Below, in pieces: positions 49,211 through 59,700 of a DNA stretch of 64,000 bases. The position numbers were made by a program, and so were the translations under genes. Each line of letters begins with the position of its first letter. The stretch's first letter is position 1. This stretch comes from Tritrichomonas musculus (taxonomy: Eukaryota > Parabasalia > Tritrichomonadida > Tritrichomonadidae), in NCBI GenBank assembly GCA_039105265.1, contig JAPFFF010000055.1, forward strand, positions 372,001 to 436,000, in the 5' to 3' direction. Below the pieces are notes generated by a model. It was not told where the DNA came from. It ran no database searches and saw only the letters and a list, made by a program, of their open reading frames with translations.

Positions 49211-52200
49211 ATGAAATTAGATAAAACACCAATAGAAAAATTAATTGAACTTGATAATTTAGTTCATAATGATAATACAACCATTGATGAATGGAAAAAT
49301 GAATTTAATAATGAAAAAGATTTACGTGAAAATTTAATTGACTCAATAGTACAAGATATTTTAGATAGAGGATATGATGGAGAAAATGATTATAATTCAA
49401 TGTATTGGTTCGCTAAAGGATTAAATATTCCATCACCAAAACCTCCACACAAATACATCGATTCAGATGAATATTTCTACAATAATTTGCATAAACTTAA
49501 AATTAAAAATTCAATTGATGAATTACATAAGCAACAAACACAAACCAAATTTGTTTCTCAAATCAATAATGAAAAATCTGTCATTCATACCCAAAAAGCA
49601 AATTATAAACGTATGCTTGATGAACTTTTAAATAATAAACCATTACTTAAACCACTTCCTCCAAAAGAAATGAAACCATTAAAACCATATGCTCAAAAGT
49701 TATTTGAAGCCCAGAATGAAGAATTAATTAATTTCTTCAAAGACTTTGGTCATGATTTTCAAAGTAAAGATATTGATTACTTAGTTGTCAATGTTCCACA
49801 TGAATATGAACTTGCTTTAAATTTACTTGAACAACATAGAAAAGCATTAAAGGATCAAGAAGTTGTTACCAAAAACCAAAATAAAGATCCAATAGTTGTT
49901 TATTATCTGAATTCATTTTCATCCATTGATGAGATATTTAATTACCTTGAAGATGTAGTCTTTAAATCAGAACGGAAACCTTTTAAGTTAACTTTTGAAT
50001 TATCTGGTATCTTTGAAATACCCATAAAACAGCATGACGAAATAATCCGTTATGATTACGAAAAACGAGTAATTAATGCAATCAATTATAAATATTCTTC
50101 AAATATTCCTATAACTGTTCAAACAAATTCCGACCTTGAAAAAATCAAATTTTATATTGAGTCCGTTCTTCATAACTATGAAGTTTCTGAGTCAGCAGTT
50201 AAACTTACTTTTGTTTCATCAGTTGCATTTACTATTTCGCGATTAGTTAAAATTACTGGTAAATTACAGCTTCCTGAAGAACTTGTCAAATCAAAACTTA
50301 TCATTACTGATAATGAAGATGATAAAATGTGTTGGTATCGTTTTTTAGCTGTTTGTGTTAATCCAAAATTATTAAATTATAAAAGTTATAAATTAAATGA
50401 CCGAACAAATCATGCACGGCGTCTTTTATGTGAAGAACATGGATTTCCATATAAAACTAAAATCACAAATGAAGCTCTTAATTTCTTGAATAATTATGAT
50501 GGTACAACAATGGAAGAAATGAAACTTTCAGCACAAAAGCATAAAATCAATGTTAACATTTATGAATATTTTGGTACGGGTTTATATGACATTAGTGAAC
50601 AATGGTTTTTTGATAAATCATACACAACATTTAATGCCTTACTTTATTCTAAAGGTCAAATTCTTCATATTATGTATATCAAAGATGCTGAAAAATTAAC
50701 TGGTTTGTTAGTTTGTCCTAAATGCAAATCATATGTTGTTAGAGGAATTAATAATCATAAACGATTTGAACAACATGTTAATAAATGTGATGGTAAATTT
50801 AAGAAAAACTTCATTGTTGAAAAACAATCTTTACCATATTGTCCTCATATTCTATCCAACTCTGTTTATGAATATTGTCTAGCTCATAACCTTCAATTCA
50901 AACCTCAAGAATATTATATGACATATGATTTTGAAACAATGGAACAATCAATAAATGAATCATTAACTAAATCAACAACGATTAATTCACGATTAGTTCC
51001 TTTATCCGTTAGTTGTTGCATTAAATTTTCATCAGGAACTTTAACAAAACATTTTGATGCTCGTGATAAAGATTTTATTATTCATTGGATTGAATATATG
51101 TTTAATCAAGCACATTTAATAATTAATGATAAATTGAATTTTTATAAACAAATGCTCAATATTGAAGATCCTAAAACAATTGTTCATGATCTCGAAACAG
51201 TCACTGTATTTGGTTTTAATTCTTCACGTTTTGATTCAAATTTATTCAAACAATATTTTAATCATAAAGGTGAAAATTGCTCTTGGTCAGTTGATAATAA
51301 CTCATTAATTGGTTCATCTACTGCTCTTAAACAATTCATTCTTAAATCTGATAAAATATCTTTACGTTTCATTGATGCCCAAGCATTTATTGCTGGTGGT
51401 ACATTAAAACAATTTGGTATTGATTTTGGTGGTGAATCCAATTCATCAAAAGGAGTTTTTCCATATGAAGCTGTCAATACTGAAAACTTTAATGTTGTAC
51501 TTTCACAATCTCAACCATTCGAATATAAAGACTTTTATTCATATCTTGGTCAACGTTTCCTCATTACTGAAGAAGAATATAAACTATATCTTGAAGATTC
51601 CAAACGTTTTAATACACGTTGGGATTATTTACTTTCATATAATGATAATGATGTTGAAATGATGATTAAACCAATTGATAGCCTCATTAATTTAAACGCT
51701 CAATATAACGTTGATTTAATCTCAAATCTTTCATTATCTAAAAATTCAGTTTGTATTAAATACGCACTAGCTTATAAAGATTTTGATCCATCAATTGACT
51801 ATAACATAATTAATACATCAAATACTTTCATTCCTAGTCTAAATTGGTGGAGTTATAAATGTGATTCATATTATTATCAAGATGAACGATTCAATAAATT
51901 AAATCCAAACAAACCTCAACGTAATTTAAATAAAGTAGTTTCAGAAGATGATTTTGATGAATTCATGAAATTATATAATAATCCTTCAACTGGTAAATGT
52001 CATCTCTGTGGTGAACATTTCACAAATCATAATAAACCAACACTTGATAGAATCAATAATGATATAGGTCATGAATTAAGTAATTGTTTATTAGCTTGTG
52101 CATCATGCAATCAATTAAGAAATCGTTCCGATGATAAAGTGACTCGTTTAAGAATTCAATTAAATAAATATTGTCGGCTTCATAAATTACCATCTACTTT

Positions 52201-53800
52201 ATCAAATGAAAAAGAATATTATGATTTACGTGAAGGTATAACAGGTGGTTTATCTATGGTAATGCATCGTAAAAATATCCGTGGTATTTCACACATTAAT
52301 AAATTCAAATTTGAGCATAATAAAGTTATTTCATATGATACACCAAATATTGTTTCACATGTTGTGGGTGTTGATTTCAACTCACTTTATCCTTCATCAT
52401 TTTCGTCAAATTATCATGAATTTAACCCTTATCATGGAGGCATTATGTATATGCCCGGTTCATTAATTACTCGTTTTGAATGTTATGACGAAAATGGAAA
52501 CAAAAAAGATGAAGTTTATAAAAAATGTATGAATATAATTTATACTAAACATAGATATGAACCAAATCCTGAATTGATATTTAGAGCTAAAGTTAAATTA
52601 GAATGTCCCATTAATAAAATAAATGATCTCATTAACTTTCCACCAGTATTTCGTAATTTTGATATTAAAAATACTGAAGATGTTATTGGTAAATATATGT
52701 ATCAATACGGAAAGAAAAATAAAATTAGTGTTATTGATAAAACAGATACTAAATTAACAATGACATTAGATACAATGGGTGAATTTAAATCATTTGGTTG
52801 TTATTATTTATGGTTCCTCATTGATCATGGATTAAAAGTTACTGATATCCTTAATTTATCATTGTATGAGGCAAATAAAGCTTTTCATCCATTTGTTAAC
52901 GAATTCATGCGTAAACGTCAAGATATTATTGCTGGTAAATCATCCGGTAACGAAAAATTTTATAAAATATCAATGAATGGTTCATACGGTTATGATGGAA
53001 TGAATACAGAAAAATATAGTAAGGTTAAAATTTGTGATTCAGATAAAGCTTATCAATCAATTGTATCAGATACTTATATTAATGGTTCCAGAATTGCTGA
53101 TGATACATTCCTTATTCAATCAAATCCTAAATCATTCAGGTGTAAGACATGTATTCAAACGGCATTCTTCACTCTTGATAATGCTAAATTTTGGCATTTA
53201 ACATTCATTTATGACTTTATGTTTAAATGTTTAGACACTAATAAATTTCATTTAACATCTGCAGACACTGATTCAGCTTATTTTGCTATTGCTGGAAACA
53301 TGAATGAATCAAATGATCAAGTATTTAAACACATCATTAAAGATCAACAATTTTATGACGAAAATATTTATAAATTCATGCCTGATCCATCAATTAATAC
53401 AGTTTATGATGAAAAGAAAATTTTGGGTTGCTGTGTTGAAAAATACGGTGATAATCAAGTAGCTTTATGTCCTAAATGTTATACAATATGGAATAACGCA
53501 TTTATAGATGCGCAGGGCAAAGCCCACGACGGTGTGACCAAATCATTAAAACTTAATGGTGTTTCATTAAAAACTAATAAAATTGTTTCATCAGATTATA
53601 AGGATATATTAGATAATCAAAGTGTTAAATCAGGTAAGAACATTAACTTACAAATGAATCATAACATTATGTCAAAAATAACGATTAACAAAAATGCTTT
53701 AACTGGATTTCATAATAAAATGATTGTATTAACGAATGAAGCATGCGCACCATTTATAAAAGGATTAAGAGCCAACAATTATGAAGTTCATGAATCTTAA
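49211..53800 (+). CDS. Protein-primed DNA polymerase B with HNH module
   Basis: This 1529-residue protein replicates the element. Exonuclease motifs are YDFETM (D573, E575), FNSSRFDSNLF (N670, D675) and YNDNDVEMM (Y810, D814). Polymerase motifs are DFNSLYPS (D1055, motif A), KISMNGSYG (K1252, motif B) and ADTDSAY (D1352, D1354, motif C). All are intact, as in the protein-primed family B group. Upstream, a C2HC zinc finger starts at C502/C505. Around C374 the segment DDKMCWYRFLAV could be a remote OTU-like domain. Between exonuclease and palm lies an HNH-type zinc module, C930-x2-C933 ... DR946-947 ... H954 ... N958 ... C963-x2-CN966-967. The stop overlaps the convergent integrase stop by 4 bp. 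The first ATG follows an AT-rich leader. Confidence 0.95.
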   Translation: MKLDKTPIEKLIELDNLVHNDNTTIDEWKNEFNNEKDLRENLIDSIVQDILDRGYDGENDYNSMYWFAKGLNIPSPKPPHKYIDSDEYFYNNLHKLKIKNSIDELHKQQTQTKFVSQINNEKSVIHTQKANYKRMLDELLNNKPLLKPLPPKEMKPLKPYAQKLFEAQNEELINFFKDFGHDFQSKDIDYLVVNVPHEYELALNLLEQHRKALKDQEVVTKNQNKDPIVVYYLNSFSSIDEIFNYLEDVVFKSERKPFKLTFELSGIFEIPIKQHDEIIRYDYEKRVINAINYKYSSNIPITVQTNSDLEKIKFYIESVLHNYEVSESAVKLTFVSSVAFTISRLVKITGKLQLPEELVKSKLIITDNEDDKMCWYRFLAVCVNPKLLNYKSYKLNDRTNHARRLLCEEHGFPYKTKITNEALNFLNNYDGTTMEEMKLSAQKHKINVNIYEYFGTGLYDISEQWFFDKSYTTFNALLYSKGQILHIMYIKDAEKLTGLLVCPKCKSYVVRGINNHKRFEQHVNKCDGKFKKNFIVEKQSLPYCPHILSNSVYEYCLAHNLQFKPQEYYMTYDFETMEQSINESLTKSTTINSRLVPLSVSCCIKFSSGTLTKHFDARDKDFIIHWIEYMFNQAHLIINDKLNFYKQMLNIEDPKTIVHDLETVTVFGFNSSRFDSNLFKQYFNHKGENCSWSVDNNSLIGSSTALKQFILKSDKISLRFIDAQAFIAGGTLKQFGIDFGGESNSSKGVFPYEAVNTENFNVVLSQSQPFEYKDFYSYLGQRFLITEEEYKLYLEDSKRFNTRWDYLLSYNDNDVEMMIKPIDSLINLNAQYNVDLISNLSLSKNSVCIKYALAYKDFDPSIDYNIINTSNTFIPSLNWWSYKCDSYYYQDERFNKLNPNKPQRNLNKVVSEDDFDEFMKLYNNPSTGKCHLCGEHFTNHNKPTLDRINNDIGHELSNCLLACASCNQLRNRSDDKVTRLRIQLNKYCRLHKLPSTLSNEKEYYDLREGITGGLSMVMHRKNIRGISHINKFKFEHNKVISYDTPNIVSHVVGVDFNSLYPSSFSSNYHEFNPYHGGIMYMPGSLITRFECYDENGNKKDEVYKKCMNIIYTKHRYEPNPELIFRAKVKLECPINKINDLINFPPVFRNFDIKNTEDVIGKYMYQYGKKNKISVIDKTDTKLTMTLDTMGEFKSFGCYYLWFLIDHGLKVTDILNLSLYEANKAFHPFVNEFMRKRQDIIAGKSSGNEKFYKISMNGSYGYDGMNTEKYSKVKICDSDKAYQSIVSDTYINGSRIADDTFLIQSNPKSFRCKTCIQTAFFTLDNAKFWHLTFIYDFMFKCLDTNKFHLTSADTDSAYFAIAGNMNESNDQVFKHIIKDQQFYDENIYKFMPDPSINTVYDEKKILGCCVEKYGDNQVALCPKCYTIWNNAFIDAQGKAHDGVTKSLKLNGVSLKTNKIVSSDYKDILDNQSVKSGKNINLQMNHNIMSKITINKNALTGFHNKMIVLTNEACAPFIKGLRANNYEVHES

Positions 53801-55404
53801 ACGTAATCTAATTTATATCTTGGTATCATTTGTATTTTTCCATTTTTACCGTTAACATTACCTTTAACTTCATATAATCCATTCTTGAAACCAATAACTT
53901 TAAATTCACCGGGTTGAATTATTGACCGTCTTTTACCCATTGTGTCTTTTTCGTTATAAACTTTAACACTTACACCTTCATTTATTCTAAATCCGGGACT
54001 ATTCATTACTTTCCAATTCTCCTGACATATTCGCCTTACTATATACTCCTCTAATTCAGAATCATCATTTACCATTTTCGGTGTTACTTCAAAGCCTGCC
54101 CATTTACTTAAACCTTTATGTGGTGCATTATTATATTGATTAACTATTTCATCCATAACATTTGGTGTAATTACGCCAACTTTCATCACATATGCCATAT
54201 CTCTAATACTCCTAATTACTCTATCAATAACGCCCAAACTTCCATGTAATGGATCACTTTTAACTGCTTTCTGTTCTTTATTCATGAAATCGGGATAATT
54301 TCCCATTACTTGTCTTTCAACTGGTTTAAAATCAATTCCTCGTGAATTATAAAATGACTCCCACGCTAATTTTGAATTAAAACTTTTTTCACCATCACCC
54401 GTTAAATGTTTTACATTCATTCCTTTTTCAATCATTCTATTTAATGCTCTCAAATATGAAACACTACTTTTTAAATTCTGTTTTGTAAATGTTTTATCAT
54501 CAATCATATCATTTAATAACTCCACATATAAATATTTAGTGTTTGCATTTATTGCAACTAAATAAGCCAGTTTTCCAACGAACATTAAATCAATAATCCA
54601 TGTATTCCTTGCTGTGCATTTATGAAGTTGATAATTTTTAATATTTCTTTTCAAATCAAATGATGACTTTATTTTTCCATCACTTACTTTCATTTCTGGA
54701 TTAATTAATTTTAAGGCATTAACTTTATCTTTACTTTTATAACCAATCAACCCCGTTAATTCATTTTCATCATAATTTATCGTTGTTCCCGGTTGTTTAA
54801 AATATTTCTTTTTATAATCTTCATACCAATTATTAATTGAACGTCTACCTCTATTCCATCCACTAGTAACTCTTACAAAATCATCATATGTTAATAAATT
54901 ATCATTCATATGTTCAACAACAAATTTATCTAATTTATCACCAAACGTTTTTTTTCTTACTTTTGGTTCACTCTTGTGCTCATTTTCATATTCTCTTTCA
55001 TATTCATCATAAATGTTTCTTATATCTTCATCCAATAATGGCTGAAAATATTTTAAACGTTTAACTTGTACAAATGATAATTTATTTTTGTTCTTATGAA
55101 CTTTGCTCAATAAATCCTCTCTTGCTATTCTCACTGCTATTTCATAATCTGCCATTCGTTCATGTTCCTTTTCTACTTCACGTCTACGTTCTTCATCCTT
55201 TACTATATCACGAATGGTTAAGTAATGAATTATATAGAAATTGTTTATATGTTGAGCTGGAATTTTCACTTTCAAATATTTTTCACAATAATGATTTATA
55301 TAATATTTCACTTGTTCCTCAAATCTATTCGGTTCATACTTTTCTATCTTACTTGTCACATATGAAATTATCCCATCTGTGTTATTAAATAATGTTTCAG
55401 TCAT
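53797..55404 (-). CDS. Retroviral-type integrase (Polinton)
   Basis: This 535-residue protein has an N-terminal helical part (1-200). A DNA-binding segment and the rve catalytic core follow: TWIIDLMFVGKLAYL with D272, LTGDGEKSF with D337, and SLGVIDRVIRSIRDM, where the third acidic residue is D394. The spacing from D337 is 57 residues. Retroviral integrases have E at the third site and Polinton integrases share the fold. The C-terminus (about 465-535) is basic and strand-rich, with an SH3- or chromo-like look (VKVYNEKDTMGKRRS, GEFKVIGFKNGLYEVKG). The enzyme inserts the element into host DNA. It is convergent with the polymerase gene; stop codons share TTAA at 53797-53800. Confidence 0.9.
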   Translation of the reverse strand: MTETLFNNTDGIISYVTSKIEKYEPNRFEEQVKYYINHYCEKYLKVKIPAQHINNFYIIHYLTIRDIVKDEERRREVEKEHERMADYEIAVRIAREDLLSKVHKNKNKLSFVQVKRLKYFQPLLDEDIRNIYDEYEREYENEHKSEPKVRKKTFGDKLDKFVVEHMNDNLLTYDDFVRVTSGWNRGRRSINNWYEDYKKKYFKQPGTTINYDENELTGLIGYKSKDKVNALKLINPEMKVSDGKIKSSFDLKRNIKNYQLHKCTARNTWIIDLMFVGKLAYLVAINANTKYLYVELLNDMIDDKTFTKQNLKSSVSYLRALNRMIEKGMNVKHLTGDGEKSFNSKLAWESFYNSRGIDFKPVERQVMGNYPDFMNKEQKAVKSDPLHGSLGVIDRVIRSIRDMAYVMKVGVITPNVMDEIVNQYNNAPHKGLSKWAGFEVTPKMVNDDSELEEYIVRRICQENWKVMNSPGFRINEGVSVKVYNEKDTMGKRRSIIQPGEFKVIGFKNGLYEVKGNVNGKNGKIQMIPRYKLDYV

Positions 55405-55510
55405 GTTTTAAAATAAATTAAATTAAAGATATTTGATGATTTCATAAATTCAAAAATAAATAATTTGGTTTATTTTTCATAAATTAAATTTTTTATCACA
55501 TAATAAAAAT

Positions 55511-55741
55511 ATGTCTCAAACATTACCACCCCTTAAACAACGTCATGAACGTAAAACATTTGCTACTCCAACATTGAAACTCATAAATTCACGTCTTCAA
55601 TATTACAGAAAAGTAATAAATCAACCTGAACCAAAAACTGAAAAAGGAAAACTTAACCGTCAACGAATCAAAAATAAATATGATCAATGCATGAAAGTGA
55701 GACAGTTATTAAATAGAGCTGTTAAGAACCTTTACGCCTAA
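55511..55741 (+). CDS. Small basic Polinton protein
   Basis: This 76-residue ORF is rich in K and R (PLKQRHERKTFATPTLKL, GKLNRQRIKNKYDQCMKVRQL) with a predicted C-terminal helix. It is divergent from the integrase. Its stop codon TAA lies in the loop of the hairpin GCCTAAAGGC (55736-55745). The role is unknown; nucleic-acid binding is plausible from charge only. Confidence 0.6.
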   Translation: MSQTLPPLKQRHERKTFATPTLKLINSRLQYYRKVINQPEPKTEKGKLNRQRIKNKYDQCMKVRQLLNRAVKNLYA

Positions 55742-55762
55742 AGGCTTAAGACATTTATGTCG
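55736..55762. terminator. Paired hairpins between convergent genes
   Basis: GCCTAAAGGC (55736-55745) and GACATTTATGTC (55751-55762) are short perfect inverted repeats in the 13-bp gap and stop codons between two convergent ORFs. A role in 3'-end formation is inferred. Confidence 0.4.
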
Positions 55763-55988
55763 TACCTTTAATATTTTTATCATAAAACCCGTCACTACCG
55801 AAATATTTAATTGCTGGATTATTTGAATTATCAAATTTAGGTAATATTCGCGCTACATTACCAACGACAGGTAATTTTTCCATTATTGATTTAGTTTTAT
55901 TCCATCCAAATTTAAAACCATCAGCGAAATCTTTAGCTGCTTCTTTAACTTTTCCTGCTAACTTTTTAAACCAACTACCAAAAGCCAT
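55755..55988 (-). CDS. Small virion-like protein, MAFGSWFK type
   Basis: This 77-residue protein begins MAFGSWFKKLAGKVKEAAKD, an amphipathic basic helix. It continues with GWNKTKSIMEKLPVVGNVA and a polar tail. The first eight residues are identical to those of the 106-residue protein at 63473-63793, so they are probably paralogues. The pattern recalls adenovirus minor core or membrane-active proteins (pVI and pX), which Polinton-like viruses also encode; this is inference from helix type and context. Confidence 0.65.
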   Translation of the reverse strand: MAFGSWFKKLAGKVKEAAKDFADGFKFGWNKTKSIMEKLPVVGNVARILPKFDNSNNPAIKYFGSDGFYDKNIKGTT

Positions 55989-56067
55989 GAACGAAGTTCT
56001 CGAATTGAAAATTCTTTTTAATATTAAATTAAAAATTATGATTTAATATTTTTATTTAAAACTAAAT

Positions 56068-56709
56068 ATGACATTAAAGCAAGCAAGAATATTAAGTAGT
56101 GAGACCGATAACACTATTAAGCAAGAACAAAACACAAATGTTAACATTAACATTAAACCATCAACTAAACCACGACCTCAAACAGTTCCGTTATATCCTA
56201 ATGTTCCACCATTAAATCCAAACGTAAATTTTACTCAAGCGAACCAACCTTCGGATATTCCACCGGTTGGTCAAACTTTATATATTCCGACGACGGAGGA
56301 TTTGAACTATCAATCTCAACCTCCAACAAACAGCAATTTCCCATTAACTCGAGACAGAGGTATTGCAGATTTAGGAAATGAAATTGAGGATTTAGAAAAG
56401 AAAAACCAATTTCTACAAATGTTAGTTGAAATGTATGAATCAAACCCGTTAAAAATAAATGCTTACGTTGTTTGTGAAAGTAAGTTATTAATGAACATGA
56501 TAAAGTTATTAACTGATTGTGAGAAAGTTGATTTAGTACTTAATGAAGATATTGGATGTTCTGGATGTACCGCAAAATCAGGTAAAATCATTTATGTTTC
56601 AAAAATATTGGTTACTAAAGATGGCAAAACTAGTGAGCTTAAATATGATTACAATAACATTTACAGTGAATTTGTTAAATATGGAATTAGTTTGAAAATG
56701 ACGTATTAA
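56068..56709 (+). CDS. Polinton protein of unknown function
   Basis: This 213-residue protein has a disordered, Q/N/P-rich N-terminal half (for example RPQTVPLYPNVPPLNPNVNF). A short coiled-coil segment follows (about 108-130, LGNEIEDLEKKNQFLQML). The compact C-terminal domain (about 130-213) contains CSGCTAKSGKIIYVSKIL, with a C-x2-C pair. It is convergent with the large fibre-like gene; only one base lies between the stops. No family is recognised. A virion or regulatory role is equally possible. Confidence 0.65.
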   Translation: MTLKQARILSSETDNTIKQEQNTNVNINIKPSTKPRPQTVPLYPNVPPLNPNVNFTQANQPSDIPPVGQTLYIPTTEDLNYQSQPPTNSNFPLTRDRGIADLGNEIEDLEKKNQFLQMLVEMYESNPLKINAYVVCESKLLMNMIKLLTDCEKVDLVLNEDIGCSGCTAKSGKIIYVSKILVTKDGKTSELKYDYNNIYSEFVKYGISLKMTY

Positions 56710-56710
56710 T

Positions 56711-59700
56711 TTATGTTTTAAATACAGCTAACATTTTATCATTTATTTTTGCAGTAATCACGCCCACCGTTGTTCGGTGTATTTTTGATGTAATTGCTGT
56801 TTGACCAGTTAATGTTTTCAATTCACCTTCATCAATGAATACTTCATCACCAACTCCATAACATGATGTATCTGTAACTTTAACTAAATAATCACCACCT
56901 GAAGCAAATGTTACACATTTATTAACTTCATCAATCTTAACACAAATTCCAACATACTCATTCCATCTGCCATTAGTCTTTACTGAACAAATACAATCCG
57001 TTGTGTCATTTTCAGTTGATGGTATCCATGGACTCTGTCCTGGGCAAAGCCTTTCATTCTTAACTTGTTTGTAAACCTTACCTGTCATATATACTGGTGC
57101 ACCAATTACAAAATCATTTATTGAATTCATTGATTCCTCAATTGGACAGTAATGAGTAATAGTTGTGTTGGAATTGATTTTAGCATAGGCATTGCCGTCC
57201 ATATCATATGCATTCATAATACAAACTTTTGATTGAGTAATTTTCAATGCTGTTATTTCATTGTATTTGATGGTCGCTTCATCACTTTTTACATTAATAT
57301 CAAAATCTAACCATCTTTCCTTCGAACTATCAAGTTGATTGCCAATGCTCAATATTCTTGTATTTCGAGAATGATTTGGTTTCATGACCATGAGAGGTGC
57401 ATCACTACATGTCTGATTTGCTCCACCCAATGTCAGAATGTTGTTTGGGTCTTTGATATAAACCTCTCCACTACTATCAGTGAAATACTCTTTTGATATA
57501 TCTGCTTTCAATGCATATTTACCTTCTGCTGTTGTTTTTGTTTCATATTGGGTCATATCTGGCAAGTCCTGGGTTTTAGCATACTCACTTAAGTTCGCAA
57601 GCTTCGCGTACGGTTCCAAAGTTGTTGCCAATGCAGATTCATTAACCAAATCTGTGGGTATCTCAGGGATATCCGTTTTCAAAGCAAAAGTGTTTGACAC
57701 ATATCTTGCCGAATAAGCGTTTTTGTCTGTTGGTTCGATATTTTTGGTTATTGAACATGATAAAATTTCCGGTGTTTCACCAGTTCCTGGATTTATTAAT
57801 TCATGGCAGTCATACAGAAACCAAAGACTAGAACCACTTCCTTCCATACGCATTATCTGAGAGGGTTGATCGTCATTGTACGAATAATCTACGTGAACAT
57901 AATGACCCGTATAAAAATTGTTTGATGAGACAATATCCAGCCCATATTGCTCAATCATTTCATGATATGTGTCGTAATCCAAATCAGGAATTGTATTATT
58001 TTCAATTTTGAATTGAATAGTTGTTTGCCCCTCAATAATTTCTGGAATTTCACTTTTCACTTGCTCAATAGCACGGGTCATATCTGTTTTTAATGCATAT
58101 GCATTTAATATATTTGTTAATTGATCGTTATTTTTAAAGTTTGCGTTTAAATATGTGTATGACGGATAATTATCTTGAACATATCGAACAGTTGCATAAT
58201 TATTTAATGTTTCACTTAATTTATTCGCGAATGATTCATTTAAATGATTTTTATGATTTTCAATCAATTTTTTAGTTGCTGATGCTGTTAATAATTGGTT
58301 ATTAGTTAATGTTTCGCCTAATAATAATTCATTATCGTTTTTAGCTGCTGGGGTGTATTTGAGTTTAACAAATGATGGTTGAATTGTTCCATAAATTAAA
58401 AGATATGGAAATTCATAAACTAATTCGCAATTAATAGCTGAAATATCTGCAGAATCTGAGTTCAAACATTCAATACTTCCATTTTCCTTATACTCATATT
58501 CGTAAATTCGGTACATCTCGCCAATATCATCAACCATAAATGAAACATCAATTTTATAATTAGTTTCAATATGTTCACAGTAATATTTAAAACATAATCT
58601 TTCATCAGGAATTATAATTTCTGTTTCAACATATGGTTTTTCTTCAACTACTTCGTGAGGTGCTAATACTAATCCATCATCAATTATTTCATCAACATAT
58701 GCAACTTCTTTAACAGTTGATCCAGCATTTTTACTAAACGCTAATTTTAATGCACCAAATATACCTTCAGCACCAACTTTCATTAATCCGCCAAAGTTAA
58801 AACAAAAGTTACTAATTTGTACGACATCCATAACTACATCAAACCAATTTGTTTTATTCTTCATATCATTAATTTCTTTCTCTAACTTTGCACAATAATT
58901 TTGAAGTGCTGATATTTGATTAACCGCAATATCAACTGTATTTCCTAATGAATTTAAAACGAAAACGTGGGATTCAATGTTCTCACCAATAACAACTCCT
59001 GATGTTTGAATGTTAAAGTTTGTATATAATGTTGTGCATGCTTCAGGTCGTGGTGAGACAGTATAATATCCAGTATTAGCTAAGAACTCAAATGTATTGA
59101 TTCCTTTTTCATAACTTACATCAGCAATAGTATAAATTAATTCATCATCTTTTGGCATATATAATATTAAACCATATGGAGGATTACCGACTTGCAAAGG
59201 TGAAGTATAATGGTATTCAAGTAATTCAAAATAATTGTCGGATTGAAGTTTGTAGTTATTTAATCCTGAAGATTTATATTCGAAGTCAACAATGAAGTCA
59301 TAAGTTTTATTATTAATGTTCAAAGTTGCTGAATATGTACAATTAGCAAAATCTTTGACGGGGTAAATGTAAACCCTCCATGCGTCATTATCTTCTTTAT
59401 ACGTTTGAATTTTACAGTTATCTTTTGGTGTTAACATTCCTTTATTAACTAATAACTCAAATGGGTTTCCTTGATTATCATAATCAGCGAAAGTGTGTAA
59501 CACTTTTTTATTAGCTTCATTTTTAGCAATACATATAAAGGCTACTTCATGAGAACCAGGATTTTTACGTGTTAATTTCAGGGGTATATTGAAACTGTAA
59601 TTAGTACCTACCCATTCATTACCTTGTTTAGTCATTTTGTAATCTGTACCGAATGCTTCATCATGAAACTCAAAAGTTTGACCTTCAATTAATGCTTCAA

